A stretch of DNA of 64,000 bases from Scybalomonas sp905214925 (lineage in GTDB: Bacteria; Bacillota; Clostridia; Lachnospirales; Lachnospiraceae), in the NCBI GenBank assembly GCA_905214925.1, contig CAJMOB010000012.1:1-64000 (forward strand), read 5' to 3'. Positions within the stretch are counted from its first letter, which is position 1; each line of letters begins with the position of its first letter. Under the pieces are notes generated by a model. The model ran no database searches, was not told the origin of the DNA, and saw only the letters and a program-made list of their open reading frames with translations. Shown one piece after another: positions 17,663-27,100 of the stretch. Both the position numbers and the translations under genes were made by a program.

Positions 17663-18541
17663 CTATACAATCTCAATCTCATCTGTCTCTTTGTTATACA
17701 AATAAACATGATTTGATAACCACTCTTCTCTTGCAACAACGGTTTCATTTGTGTTTCTTACCATATCTTCAAATATCCTTTTATCATCTTCTGCATCTGC
17801 TTCTAATAATAAAACTTCGTGTACACTGCTTGGTAAAATAAAACAAGATTTTCCTTTATTTCTAGCAAATTCTTTTACCTTATCGCTAAGGAACATAGCA
17901 ATTGCTCCACTTTGCCCTACTATATTCGTTAAACAATAAAACATCTTATCTTCTTTTGTATCGATTCCTAATATATCAGATAAACTCTGTATTTTTGTTG
18001 GAAACAATCGTTCTGTATTAGAAAGGGCATATTCAAAATCTTCTTTTGTTAAGTTTAGCTTTGTTCTAATATCCTCTGTAATTAAAATAGAAGCACGCAT
18101 ATCCTCTTCTTGATCAATTAAAATGCGATAAACAATTGCTAAATCTAACTTTTTCATATGTGGAATTTTTTCTAATCTCTCTTTATTCCACTCATAGTTG
18201 ATAACTTCCGCATACAAACGTTGTCTTAAATACCATTTTCCCTCTGAAATGATCTGATTCATAACACTCTCTACTTTCCCCACTTTTTTTCTCCTCTCTT
18301 TACACAATTGTCTTACTTCATATACTATTTGATCTAAATCAACTCCTCCTTGAAATTCCTTAAACAAAGTCTTAACTCCTACTAAAAATCCTGTTGTTTC
18401 TCCAAATTCTACAATTTCTAATTGAAACCTTTCCTCTCCATTTAGAGCCATATTTTCTTTTAAGGTGATTTTGGTATTATTATCACATACCATTCTCATT
18501 TTAGTTTCCAATACCTTTGCAAATCTTTTTAAATCCATCAT
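17663..18541 (-). CDS. DUF5688 family protein
   Basis: A 292-residue protein with the full DUF5688 layout common on integrative elements of Lachnospiraceae. The N-terminal half has alternating charge (L-D-Q-I-V-Y-E-V). The middle has Y-R-I-L-I then A-S-I-L-I-T-E-D. The C-terminal half has M-F-Y-C-L-T-N then G-A-I-A-M-F-L-S and C-F-I-L-P-S-S-V-H-E-V. Biochemical function is unknown. It is translated from AAAAGGAG with M-M-D start codons and sits between the YqaJ and RadC-like genes in the same operon, so a DNA-processing or host-modulation role is possible. Confidence 0.85.
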   Translation of the reverse strand: MMDLKRFAKVLETKMRMVCDNNTKITLKENMALNGEERFQLEIVEFGETTGFLVGVKTLFKEFQGGVDLDQIVYEVRQLCKERRKKVGKVESVMNQIISEGKWYLRQRLYAEVINYEWNKERLEKIPHMKKLDLAIVYRILIDQEEDMRASILITEDIRTKLNLTKEDFEYALSNTERLFPTKIQSLSDILGIDTKEDKMFYCLTNIVGQSGAIAMFLSDKVKEFARNKGKSCFILPSSVHEVLLLEADAEDDKRIFEDMVRNTNETVVAREEWLSNHVYLYNKETDEIEIV

Positions 18542-18583
18542 TTTTTCTCCTTTTCCTATACGATATCAATATTTTTTCTTTAT

Positions 18584-19057
18584 TCAAACTTCCATGGTAC
18601 ATTCTTTCCAAAGTTCTTTTTCTTCTTCTAAAAAACTATAATAATTCCCTTCATCTCCTAAAATAATGTGATCATGAATATTAATCCCCAAAAACTTTCC
18701 ACATCTAAGGATTCGTTTTGTGAATTTTCGATCTTCTATTGAAGGACTTGGATTTCCTGTTGGATGATTATGATATAAAATAATAGCCCTAGAGTTTGAA
18801 AGTAATGCTGTCTTAAAAACTTCTGGTATTGAAATTTGACATTCACTACTTCCCCCTAGGGCTATTACTTCGAATGAAACTGGTTCGTTTCTTCCATTTA
18901 AACATGCTGCTATCATACATTCCTTATTAAATTTCTTAAAAACACTATATCCAAGCTCTTTTGCATCCCCTGGCCCTAAAATTTGTTTTTCTTCCCAGGG
19001 AATCTCTCGTTCTTTTACAATTTCCAAATGTACAACTGAAATCTTTGTTTTTTCCAT
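18584..19057 (-). CDS. RadC-like JAB/MPN metalloprotein
   Basis: A 157-residue JAB (MPN+) domain protein of the RadC type. The metal site is visible as Y-H-N-H-P-T-G-N-P-x-P-S-x3-D with a supporting Glu upstream; the typical L-G-I-x-I-H-D-H-I-I-L-G-D tail follows. Unlike full-length RadC (about 220 residues) it lacks the helix-hairpin-helix N-terminus, as is usual for the versions on mobile elements. Enzymatic role unproven. It is the second gene of the recombination operon; AATAGGAG precedes ATG. Confidence 0.9.
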   Translation of the reverse strand: MEKTKISVVHLEIVKEREIPWEEKQILGPGDAKELGYSVFKKFNKECMIAACLNGRNEPVSFEVIALGGSSECQISIPEVFKTALLSNSRAIILYHNHPTGNPSPSIEDRKFTKRILRCGKFLGINIHDHIILGDEGNYYSFLEEEKELWKECTMEV

Positions 19058-19076
19058 CTTACATCTCCTATTCCTT

Positions 19077-20009
19077 CTAAATTGTTTTCACTAATTGGTA
19101 TGCTTTATCAATAAACGCATTTCCATCTAATGTTTTTTCAAAAAGTCTTTCTTTATAGGAAGCTGTTTTTCTCAAAGGTTCCATATGTGTTGCAAAATCA
19201 GAAACGGCATTAATAAAACGATATCCATCTTTCTCCAGCTCTTTTAAATCTGGAGCATAGAAATATCTCATTTTAATATCGTCTCTTAACTTATCCAAGT
19301 TTCTATATTGCAATGTGGTTGCTTTATCTGGTATTGGAATTAATTCTTGTATCAATTCTTCTACTTTCCTATCCGTTATTTTAATTTTACTAAGATTTTC
19401 TACCTCTTTCCCTAATCGATCCATATACTTTTCAGCCATAAATAAAGTTTCTCTTGCTTCTTCCATTCTCTGCTTAATATCACCTGTATGCTTTGTAGAC
19501 CAACTTCTTTGTGCTGTATTCAAAGCTAAGTTTAATGTATTTTGACACACAACACGAATAGGAGTTAATGCTACTTTAATTGCACCAGAACCATCATGTG
19601 AGTTACTAAATACAAGATAAGGGCTAATTCGATCCCCTCTCATAATATATTCGCTTGGTAACTTCGCAAGCATCCAAATCTTTCGACCGCCTTGTAAACT
19701 ACCTGCTGTTTCATAACGAACTCCTTGTTTTAATAAAGTATCCGTAAATTCAAAGGCTTCTTCATTCTGTACCACATGATACCGATTACTTACAATTCCT
19801 AAAACACTTCTATCACTAGAACGAATATTAGCCTTATATCCTTCTACTTTATTACCACTATCTGTATAGACATCCTCTTGCAATACCTTCCAGTCAAGAC
19901 CTGCTACCTTTAACGCATCCTTTGATGATAGTGCCTCTTTTACTTCTACCCCTAAGCCATGCCATGGAGCAGTTCTCACATAAAACATAGATTCTACATT
20001 TGCACTCAT
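19077..20009 (-). CDS. DUF932 phage/plasmid-like protein
   Basis: A 310-residue member of DUF932 (the phage/plasmid-like TIGR03299 group). It starts after AAGGAGG. The family opening is recognisable: M-S-A-N-V-E-S-M-F-Y then A-P-W-H-G-L-G, followed by S-N-R-Y-x-V-V-Q-N and V-V-C-Q-N-T-L-N. It is the first gene of the leftward recombination operon and is read away from the mobilization genes. Function of the family is not established; frequent linkage to recombination genes suggests DNA maintenance. Confidence 0.9.
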   Translation of the reverse strand: MSANVESMFYVRTAPWHGLGVEVKEALSSKDALKVAGLDWKVLQEDVYTDSGNKVEGYKANIRSSDRSVLGIVSNRYHVVQNEEAFEFTDTLLKQGVRYETAGSLQGGRKIWMLAKLPSEYIMRGDRISPYLVFSNSHDGSGAIKVALTPIRVVCQNTLNLALNTAQRSWSTKHTGDIKQRMEEARETLFMAEKYMDRLGKEVENLSKIKITDRKVEELIQELIPIPDKATTLQYRNLDKLRDDIKMRYFYAPDLKELEKDGYRFINAVSDFATHMEPLRKTASYKERLFEKTLDGNAFIDKAYQLVKTI

Positions 20010-20155
20010 AAAAATTTCCTCCTTAAAATGAATCTTTTAATTGGTTTCACTTTTATAATATATAACCAAAATTTTTGACTTTACCATAACGAACCATACT
20101 GTTTTAGAATCGAATATCATTTTTTATAATGCTACATAACATATAAATAATCTTT

Positions 20156-20215
20156 GATATAGGAAAAATAAAATGTAATACATTTTCCTATATCCTGATG
20201 CTCTGCCATATGCAA
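20156..20215. other. Candidate origin of transfer (oriT)
   Basis: GATATAGGAAAA (20156-20167) and TTTTCCTATATC (20183-20194) form a perfect 12-bp inverted repeat whose loop holds a second palindrome (AAATGTA / TACATTT). It is followed by a short non-repeated segment (CTGATGCTCTGCC) where a nick site could lie. It stands 125 bases before the mobilization genes, in the 20010-20319 gap between divergent operons, where oriT sites of such elements usually are. Nick position is not determinable by eye. Confidence 0.55.
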
Positions 20216-20319
20216 ACCTATCAAGTTAAAAATTGAAATTTAATAGAGATACAACTAAAAGATAAAAATAGATATTCTATATAATCTATTTCATATATTT
20301 AAGAAAGGAGCATATACCT

Positions 20320-20601
20320 ATGCCAAAGTCAAAGAAAAATCAAAAGAATCATACTATTACTATTCGAGTATCTGATGAACAATATTATTCTCTAAAAGAA
20401 AAAGCAGATACTAATCATTTATCAATCAGCGATTATGCTAGAGGACAGCTTTCTCTTTCTACTAAAACTTCTATTGATATAATTGCATTACAAGAATTAA
20501 CCGAATGTATTAATCCCTTATTGAATTCTGGAAAACTTAATACAGAACAGAAGGTTATTATTGAAGAAAGGATGAAACAACTATGGGAATCTCTGAATTA
20601 A
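20320..20601 (+). CDS. Ribbon-helix-helix mobilization accessory protein (MobC-like)
   Basis: A 93-residue protein. The N-terminal 45 residues fit a ribbon-helix-helix (basic strand H-T-I-T-I-R-V-S, then D-E-Q-Y-Y-S-L-K-E-K-A and L-S-I-S-D-Y-A-R) as in MobC-type relaxosome proteins that bind oriT. The gene follows AAAGGAG and overlaps the relaxase gene by 19 bases, a typical mobC-mobA arrangement. It would assist the relaxase at the nearby inverted repeat. Confidence 0.8.
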   Translation: MPKSKKNQKNHTITIRVSDEQYYSLKEKADTNHLSISDYARGQLSLSTKTSIDIIALQELTECINPLLNSGKLNTEQKVIIEERMKQLWESLN

Positions 20602-21239
20602 ATAATATTCTTTCATCATTATATGGAAATCTAAAACCATTCACTCTTCCTTGTCCATTTCATTTACAAATTGCTCATAAAACTATTGATATAGCACAAA
20701 CCAGAGAAGAAACTATTTATCATATCATAAAATATATTCTAGATCCTAAAAAAAGCTCTATATACTCTGGAAATGTATTCATACCACATTTTCATTCTAT
20801 AACAGAGAATACATATACCTGTATTACAAATCAATTCATCAAAATCAAAGAACACTATGATAAACTCACTCCCTATCCTATCATCCATATAATTATTACA
20901 TTTCATCCCGAATATCAGATAGACGGATACAAGGCGAACTCTATCATGGAATCTTTAATTTTCTCTCTCGGAGACTTCTTTACATCTCATCAATATATCT
21001 ATGCTATTCACAATAAACAATGGAATGCTAAAGAAAATCGCATCACTCATCCTCATATTCACCTTGCAATAAGCACAACGAATTACCGAACAGGAAAAAC
21101 TTTAGATTTTAATAAAAGCACTATCAAAAAATGGGAAAGTAATCTTCTATTTAGTATGGAGCACATTATAGCACCTATTCTAGAACAAAATAAATCTAAT
21201 CTCGAAAGAATAGCCAAACGATATCAAATCCCCCTCTAA
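20583..21239 (+). CDS. Minimal relaxase (MobA-like, HUH type)
   Basis: A 218-residue relaxase/mobilization nuclease. Family landmarks: I-I-K-Y-I-L-D-P-K-K-S near residue 50 (the Y-I-x-x-P-x-K-T block of MobP-type relaxases), H-I-I-I-T-F-H-P-E, then the metal-binding H-P-H-I-H triad near residue 155, and N-Y-R-T-G-K-T-L-D-F after it. It would nick one strand at oriT and stay attached to the 5' end. Most relaxases run 300-600 residues, so this one is close to a bare catalytic domain. Start ATG lies within the mobC-like gene after AAAGGATG. The identity of the catalytic Tyr is not certain. Confidence 0.78.
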   Translation: MGISELNNILSSLYGNLKPFTLPCPFHLQIAHKTIDIAQTREETIYHIIKYILDPKKSSIYSGNVFIPHFHSITENTYTCITNQFIKIKEHYDKLTPYPIIHIIITFHPEYQIDGYKANSIMESLIFSLGDFFTSHQYIYAIHNKQWNAKENRITHPHIHLAISTTNYRTGKTLDFNKSTIKKWESNLLFSMEHIIAPILEQNKSNLERIAKRYQIPL

Positions 21240-21257
21240 ATCAATGAATATAAAAAC

Positions 21258-21281
21258 GGACAGAGCGATATCGCTCTGTCC
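21258..21281 (-). terminator. Terminator of the Xis-like gene
   Basis: A perfect 24-base palindrome (GGACAGAGCGAT / ATCGCTCTGTCC). On the minus strand it is followed by GTTTTTAT, 8 bases after the Xis-like stop; it can also serve the rightward relaxase gene. A related hairpin stands at 32067-32090. Confidence 0.75.
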
Positions 21282-21289
21282 TGCTTTCA

Positions 21290-21481
21290 TTAATTTTTAT
21301 TTTCTTTACTTCTATTACTAATATAATCAATAACTGCCTGTTTTGAAATTCTCCAACTTCTTCCTTCACGATAAGCTGAAATCAATCCATCATTTAAAAT
21401 CTTATAGGTTTGATTCATCCCAATTCGCAACATTTCACTTAGCTCTTGTGGTGTCACTACTTCATCATACTGTTCAAACAT
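21290..21481 (-). CDS. Xis-like helix-turn-helix (excisionase) protein
   Basis: A 63-residue MerR-type helix-turn-helix protein of the excisionase family: L-S-E-M-L-R-I-G then T-Y-K-I-L-N-D-G-L-I, R-E-G-R-S-W-R-I-S-K and A-V-I-D-Y-I. ATG at 21481 is chosen for AAAGGGG 7 bases upstream; an upstream in-frame ATG adds 10 residues with no ribosome site. It probably steers excision by the serine recombinase or represses transfer genes. A homologous copy interrupted by a stop lies at 32099-32284. Confidence 0.85.
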   Translation of the reverse strand: MFEQYDEVVTPQELSEMLRIGMNQTYKILNDGLISAYREGRSWRISKQAVIDYISNRSKENKN

Positions 21482-21575
21482 GATGGTTCCCCTTTCTTTA
21501 TGATTTACCATTATGTTACCTTATAAAAATGCTTATGTTGAAGTTATTTTCTACAATCATATATTATATCTATGA

Positions 21576-21609
21576 CCGCCGTGTGCGGAGACACCGCAAC
21601 GTCTGGCGG
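21576..21609. repeat. GC-rich nested palindrome
   Basis: Outer arms CCGCC (21576-21580) and GGCGG (21605-21609) enclose inner arms TGCGG (21584-21588) and CCGCA (21594-21598). It is an island of G+C in very AT-rich DNA, just upstream of the Xis-like gene. It may be an RNA structure, a protein site or part of an element end; identity unknown. Confidence 0.5.
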
Positions 21610-21739
21610 AAAGGTACCTTGGAAGTACTTTTTAATAATACCTCTATTTCTCTGTACTCTCCAAAATCTTCCTATAATTAATACCATACTGTAACTGTTG
21701 ACGATTCAAATGCCATCTTAATTCTTGTTCTTCTTCTGC

Positions 21740-22503
21740 TTATTTGACTATTTTTGCTAATTCTTCAATTTTTTCTAAAGACAATCCAGAATAATCAGCT
21801 ATTTCTTCTAAAGACAATTGTCCTTTTTTTAACATCTTTAAAGCAATTTCTTTTTCTTTCTTCTCCATCCCTTGTTCAATTCCTTGTTCAATTCCTTCTT
21901 CACGAATACCTTGACTTAAATTACACATACTATCAATGCTCCTTTCCATATCTTCATTAATCACATAATATTTTTTCAAATATTTCATATCTCGTTCAAA
22001 TAATGCTTTGATATATTGAATAACTTTCTCTTTTGATTTTTCTTTCCCCAAGTAAATCATAATTAGACTAAATGGATCATTGTCTGAATCAACTTTTTTT
22101 GTCTTTGTATTCATAAATGAATATCTCACAATTTCTGGCTTTGTTGAATTTGCTACAATCCAAATGCTATATACTTTCTTTAGTTTATTGTAATTTTCTT
22201 CCTTAGAAAGATCTTTTAATTGCTCAGAAAAATTTCTTGCTACATAATAGCTTCCCCTCATTTTAAGGTTGTATCCAGGATTGGGATCTCTTTGCATTTC
22301 TACATTTAAGATTAAATCAATTTCTCCATCTTCTGTCCGAAGTGTTGTTTTGATATCATAGTAGTGAATTATACCCCTTGTCAAGGACATTTTTAATTAT
22401 CAGTTATAGGCAATATATGTTTGTTTTTCTTCTCGTTTATAATTCCTTCTAACGGATAATTTCCTGTCGTAATATACTCATAATAATCATAACTTTTGTT
22501 CAT
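21740..22503 (-). pseudogene. Broken Rpn/PD-(D/E)XK transposase-nuclease gene
   Basis: A member of the Rpn (recombination-promoting nuclease, PDDEXK_2) family in two pieces. The N-terminal piece (22393-22503, 36 codons) starts M-N-K-S-Y-D-Y-Y and ends in the family start L-P-I-T-D-N before a stop. The rest (21740-22390) resumes at I-I-H-Y-Y-D-I-K-T-T-L with N-V-E-M-Q-R-D as the metal site, then R-N-F-S-E-Q-L, and repeats of G-I-E-Q-G near the C-terminus. The roughly 60 residues normally between the two are missing. A deletion is the simplest reading, so the gene is probably inactive. Confidence 0.75.
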
Positions 22504-22546
22504 TAGGACTTCTTCTTTGCTGTGTTTTGTGTCTTCGTAATTTTTT

Positions 22547-22924
22547 TTAAAAGTCTACTTCCTGTCTTAAATATTTTACTTCATTTACTATGTTTAATGT
22601 ATCTTCGGATTCTATCATTGTACCTTCTGGTATCACCAAATCATCTTTTTTTCTGCGCGTTCTATTCTCACCCTGACGAAAACCAGCACTACTTTGTGCT
22701 TGTCTTTTTATACTTTGTACGATACTATCTATCTGTTTCTGCCCAAATATTTCAAGATCATATCCGAAATCTTCAAGAATCTTTCTAGGTACAATTCCTG
22801 CTTGGTATGCTGTCCAAAACGCTTCTTTAAATTCAATTGTAAAATATAGTTTCCCTTTGGTTACTTTGTATGTATATGGATTTGCACGTAATAATTTCAT
22901 TTCTTTTGCTGTATATTCCTTCAT
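22547..22924 (-). CDS. IS3-type OrfA-like helix-turn-helix protein
   Basis: A 125-residue protein like the OrfA partners of clostridial IS3 elements: N-P-Y-T-Y-K-V-T, then F-K-E-A-F-W-T-A-Y-Q and I-D-S-I-V-Q-S-I-K-R, ending in E-V-K-Y-L-R-Q-E-V-D-F just before an A8 run (about 22547-22540) where such elements can shift frame into OrfB. No OrfB follows; instead the broken Rpn gene begins. This is therefore the left half of an IS that has lost its catalytic half. Confidence 0.65.
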   Translation of the reverse strand: MKEYTAKEMKLLRANPYTYKVTKGKLYFTIEFKEAFWTAYQAGIVPRKILEDFGYDLEIFGQKQIDSIVQSIKRQAQSSAGFRQGENRTRRKKDDLVIPEGTMIESEDTLNIVNEVKYLRQEVDF

Positions 22925-23280
22925 CGCATCTTCTCCAATCTATCCTATAGTTTCTTGTATCAGATACCCTTGAACATAGGAATATGATTTGTCTATTTTC
23001 ATCAATGTTACCCTTTATCTAGTATCCATTCTATTGGGTTTTCACCATTTACGTTATGTCTACACAAAAGTTTCATGCCTATAAACTTCTATGTCCATTT
23101 TAAAGACATCTTCCCTTTTATAAGTTGTCTATAAGATCGGATTCTCTATGATTTTTCAGCCCTAGCACACATTTCTCATTCTTCCTAGCGATAAATCATT
23201 TTTTAAGCAATCCCTTTTTCTTGTTGTGTTCACCTTATAGGGTACATTATAACCACACAGCGGTTAGCCGAGAGTGTTAG
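22925..23280. other. Gene-free region, probable IS left end
   Basis: No gene with a ribosome site is seen. Its minus strand leads into the OrfA-like gene and probably contains the IS left terminus, but I could not fix the inverted repeat. Confidence 0.35.
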
Positions 23281-23596
23281 AATTGTATCCGCAACATTGT
23301 TGATGTATGAACGTGGAAAATTGCCGATACCACATCAAAAAGCAGTTGCTATGGATGAAGTCTTTGAAATTGATAGAAATCTACTATTCTTTGATGAGTT
23401 TTCTCAATTTATAGATTATCCTTACGACGATAAGTTGCGAGAAGTTAGAAAAATATACAGATTAAATCAATCAACTTTTATAGAAAAGGTAGGCATTAGT
23501 TGGAGTGTCTACTCTAAATGGAAAAGTGGAGCATGACAGCCATCAAGAAAGATGTATCAACAATTAGTAACCATATATCCTGAAATAAAGATATAA
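23281..23596 (+). pseudogene. Fragment of an XRE-type regulator
   Basis: Only the middle and end of a helix-turn-helix regulator remain. V-S-A-T-L-L-M-Y-E-R-G-K-L is the tail of a first HTH; a linker with Y-P-Y-D-D-K-L follows, then a second HTH (Y-R-L-N-Q-S-T-F then W-S-V-Y-S-K-W-K-S-G) is cut by TGA at 23534-23536. The frame continues beyond the stop with P-S-R-K-M-Y-Q-Q-L to 23596, showing that the stop is a recent nonsense change. No N-terminal part is present. Confidence 0.65.
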
Positions 23597-23598
23597 AA

Positions 23599-23640
23599 TT
23601 TACAGCATATCTGTTTTTATTCCAGATACGCTGTATTTTA
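23599..23640 (+). terminator. Terminator-like hairpin
   Basis: TACAGC-A-TATCTG pairs with CAGATA-C-GCTGTA, followed by TTTTAAA, immediately after the broken XRE regulator. Confidence 0.5.
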
Positions 23641-23713
23641 AATCCGCACATTGGTATTTCTACTTTTTCTTCTATAAAATAAAAACACAATAGAAATGCA
23701 AGAAGAAAACACT

Positions 23714-24090
23714 ATGGAAAAATCATTATTTGAATAAATAGAAGATACATATAACCAAGTTGAGATCATCTGCTACCAAATCTCATCTTCCCCGAACAAC
23801 AAGCTCAACCAATCGGAGTATAGGGATAGCGACACGCAAGATATTTGAAACAACACCATAAAATTATTTATATGAACCTGTTGACAAGCAGGAAACTAAA
23901 CGACTATCTTGTCGATATTGAAAACTAAGATGAAAATTTGTTTCTTCAACTCGTAAAGCAACTGGCAAAAAGCGAAAACATAACAGAAGAACTTAAAGCA
24001 AAAGATCAGATGGAATGGGTTGCACAAATGAACAATGTTTGCAACAGAGCAAGAGAAATTGTAAATTCTAAATTGATTTTATATAGTTAA
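23714..24090 (+). pseudogene. tnpV: Decayed tnpV (transposon-encoded protein)
   Basis: The DNA reads as TnpV with several stops and at least one frameshift. The start M-E-K-S-L-F-E is followed by a stop. A second frame then gives R-H-A-R-Y-L-K-Q-H-H-K then L-L-T-S-R-K-L-N-D-Y-L, a stop (TAA), then K-S-E-N-I-T-E-E-L-K-A-K-D and A-R-E-I-V. That order matches the usual 120-residue TnpV found with clostridial transposons. It is clearly non-functional. Confidence 0.7.
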
Positions 24091-24121
24091 ATCCGCTACC
24101 AGATTTTAACTGGTAGCGGAT
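24091..24121. terminator. Bidirectional terminator
   Basis: ATCCGCTACCAG (24091-24102) pairs with CTGGTAGCGGAT (24110-24121) and is followed by TTTTG. It directly follows the tnpV remnant and, on the other strand, the hsdR stop codon (24128). Confidence 0.8.
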
Positions 24122-24127
24122 TTTGTG

Positions 24128-27100
24128 TTATACTAAGCCGAAATATTTTTCAAAAAAGTCTTTTAGTTTATCAATGACAGTTTGTTTTTTCAAAGCCCTA
24201 TTTGAACCACATGAAAATCTTGAAATTGGCGGTAATATTTTATCAAGATCTGTTCCTATAGTTTTTATTCCACCATCTCTGAATGAGTTTTCTATAAATT
24301 TTTGAGCTTCATCATGTTTTAGTTTTTCATCTTTGATGATTGTTTCTAAGTCCTGTTCTTTTTGCTTTTTGACAAAGTCTTTCCAGTCCTTTTCAATATC
24401 TGTTTTTACTGTCATTTGGGCAACAAATCCCTCAATTAAAGCTTTTTTGCTGCGCAGCTCAACACTTGCATCTATTGATTTATTAATATTAGCAAGAATC
24501 GTTTTATCCTCACAATTTGATTCGTGATATTTTGCAACAAGCATCAAGATATAATCTATATTGACCTCAACCTGCTTAATAAGTTCAATTTCAAAGACAA
24601 TGTCATCGTTGATTCGTTCTTTTTCAATGTCACTTTTTTCAGCATAATCTTGATATAAGTCAATATAAATGCTTTGATAATCCTGTAAATCTCTAACGGA
24701 TACAGAACTGTCGCTTTCAAAATCATCAAAACACCTTAAAATATTTCTCAATTTCAAAATGCGACCAAACAGTTTGATAAATTCTTTTTTGTTATCCTCG
24801 CCGATGATTTGACTGCTTATCGGAAATTCATTTACCAGTTTGGCTACAAGCTCGTTATAACCTTCAATATGTTTTCCGTGCTCATCTTCATAGCCATTCA
24901 TATACTCATTGTAAGTTTTTAGAATAACCATACCTCTTGCGTTTTTATCCCCAAAAAGCGCTAAGGCATTATTAGTGGCTATCTCAAGATTTCTAAAACA
25001 AATAATGTTTCCAAATGTTTTAACTGAGTTCAAAATACGGTTGGTACGGGAAAACGCTTGTATCAAACCATGATCTTTTAAATTCTTATCTACCCACAAG
25101 GTGTTGAGGGTAGTTGCGTCAAATCCCGTTAAAAACATATTGACTACGATCAGCAAATCAATCTCACGATTTTTCATTCTCAATGATACATCTTTATAAT
25201 AGTTGGGAAATTTATCGGCGGATGTATCATAGCTAACATTAAACAACTTATTATAATCATCAATGGCACTGTCAAGAAAATCCCGTGAAGTCTGATCAAG
25301 ACCACTTGTATCAAAATTCTCGTCTTGCAATATGTCATCCGGATCTTCTTCGTTTGGATTAAAACTGAATATCGTAGCAATATTTAATTTGTGACCAGTT
25401 TCCTCCATTTGTTTTTTAAATTCATTGTAATATGCAATCGCTGCCGGAATAGAAGCGACTGCAAAAATGGAATTAAAACCATTTACTTTTGCAGTTGTTT
25501 TTTGCTCTGATACAGTATTATTCTTGGATTTCGCCATTTTTTCTACATTCGTAATCACTTTATGGTCATAATAGGAACGGCTTTGATTGCGATAAGTTTT
25601 CTGCTCAAAATGTTCAAGAATGTATTGTGTAATCTCAGATACTCTTTTAGGATCAAGCAAAGCTTTTTCACGGTCAATTGCCTTTACTTGCTTGTCGTAT
25701 AAAAGCTCAGGGTTTTTGATCGTGTTGATATAATCGATTCTAAAAGGCAGGACATTTCCATCGTGAATAGCATCTACAATGGTGTATGCGTGCAGTGGTC
25801 TTACTTTATTCCCGTTTTCATCTGGTTCACCCCCGAAAACCTGTGCTGTGGTACGCATATTCGGATCATTGGAACTGTTCGAGTTTTTTGCGAAAATAGG
25901 AGTGCCTGTAAAACCGAAAATGTGGTAATTCTTAAAATGCTTTGTAATCGACTTGTGCATATCTCCGAACTGAGAACGGTGGCATTCATCAAAAATCATA
26001 ACAATGTGTTTTTTATAAACTTCATGTTCTTTGTTCTTAGATATGAATTTATCTAACTTTTGAATGGTTGTTATGATGATTCTTGCATTATCATCTTCCA
26101 TTTGTTTTTGCAGAATTTTAGTAGAGGTGTTGCTGTTGGCAGCACCTTTTTCAAATCTGTCGTATTCTTTCATTGTTTGATAGTCAAGATCTTTCCTGTC
26201 TACAACAAACAATACTTTATCAATAAAATTCAATCCTTGAGCAAGCTGTGCAGTTTTAAAGCTTGTTAAAGTCTTCCCGCTTCCGGTGGTATGCCAAATG
26301 TAACCGCCCGCTTCTTTTCTGCCGGTTTTTTTGAGATTGGTAGAAACGATAATGCGGTTTAGAATTTTTTCAGTTGCCGCAATTTGATAAGGACGCATTA
26401 CCAACAATAAATCCTCTGAGGTAAATACACAGTAACGAGTCAAAATATTAAGCAGCGTATGTTTTGCAAAAAAGGTTTTTGTAAAGTCCACAAGGTCCGG
26501 GATGGTGCGATTTTTCTCATCCGCCCAATAACTTGTAAATTCAAAGCTATTAGAAGTCTTTTTCTTTTTTGCTGCGTTTTTCTCTGCATTGTCTTTGATA
26601 TGCTGAAATCTTGTTGTGTTAGAATAATACTTTGTGTGCGTACCATTGGAGATTACAAACAGCTGTACATACTGATACAATCCGCTGCTTGCCCAAAAGC
26701 TGTCACGCTGGTATCGATTGATTTGGTTAAACGCTTCTCGAATTGCGTTTCCTCGTTTTTTAAGCTCAATATGCACCAACGGCAATCCGTTTACCAAAAT
26801 CGTCACATCATAACGAGTATCATGCTTTCCGCCATCTTCTTCATATTGGTTTATTACCTGCAAATGATTATTATGAATGTTGGTTTTGTCTATCAGCTTA
26901 ATGTTTTTTACATAACCGTTATCAAGAGTGAGGTTTTGCAGATAATCTTCCTGTATTTTGCGGGTTTTCTCTACAATTCCATCATTACCGTTTGAAATAA
27001 CGCTGTTGTAAAAGTCATTCCACTCTTTATCGAAAAAGGTGTAGTTATTCAGTTTTTCAAGCTGTGTACGGAGGTTGTCAATTAAGTCCTGTTCACTTTT

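Larger units (their letters stand above)
6755..21610. mobile_element. Putative integrative mobilizable element (IME)
   Basis: The block from the large serine recombinase to the Xis-like gene carries integration, DNA recombination and mobilization functions but no conjugation channel, the pattern of an IME that borrows a helper's type IV secretion system. Both boundaries are estimates; I did not find convincing attL/attR direct repeats by eye. The 21576-21609 GC-rich palindrome and the Xis-like gene suggest the right side lies close to 21.6 kb. Confidence 0.55.

Noticed and set aside
6600..21740. Direct repeats as attL/attR of the IME
   Set aside because: Only short AT-rich similarities (AATCTTCCT near 6735 and 21670) were found, which could be chance.
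26459..26995. A 178-codon plus-strand frame inside hsdR
   Set aside because: It is antisense to the helicase region of hsdR, lacks a ribosome site and has an unnatural Cys/Phe-rich composition.
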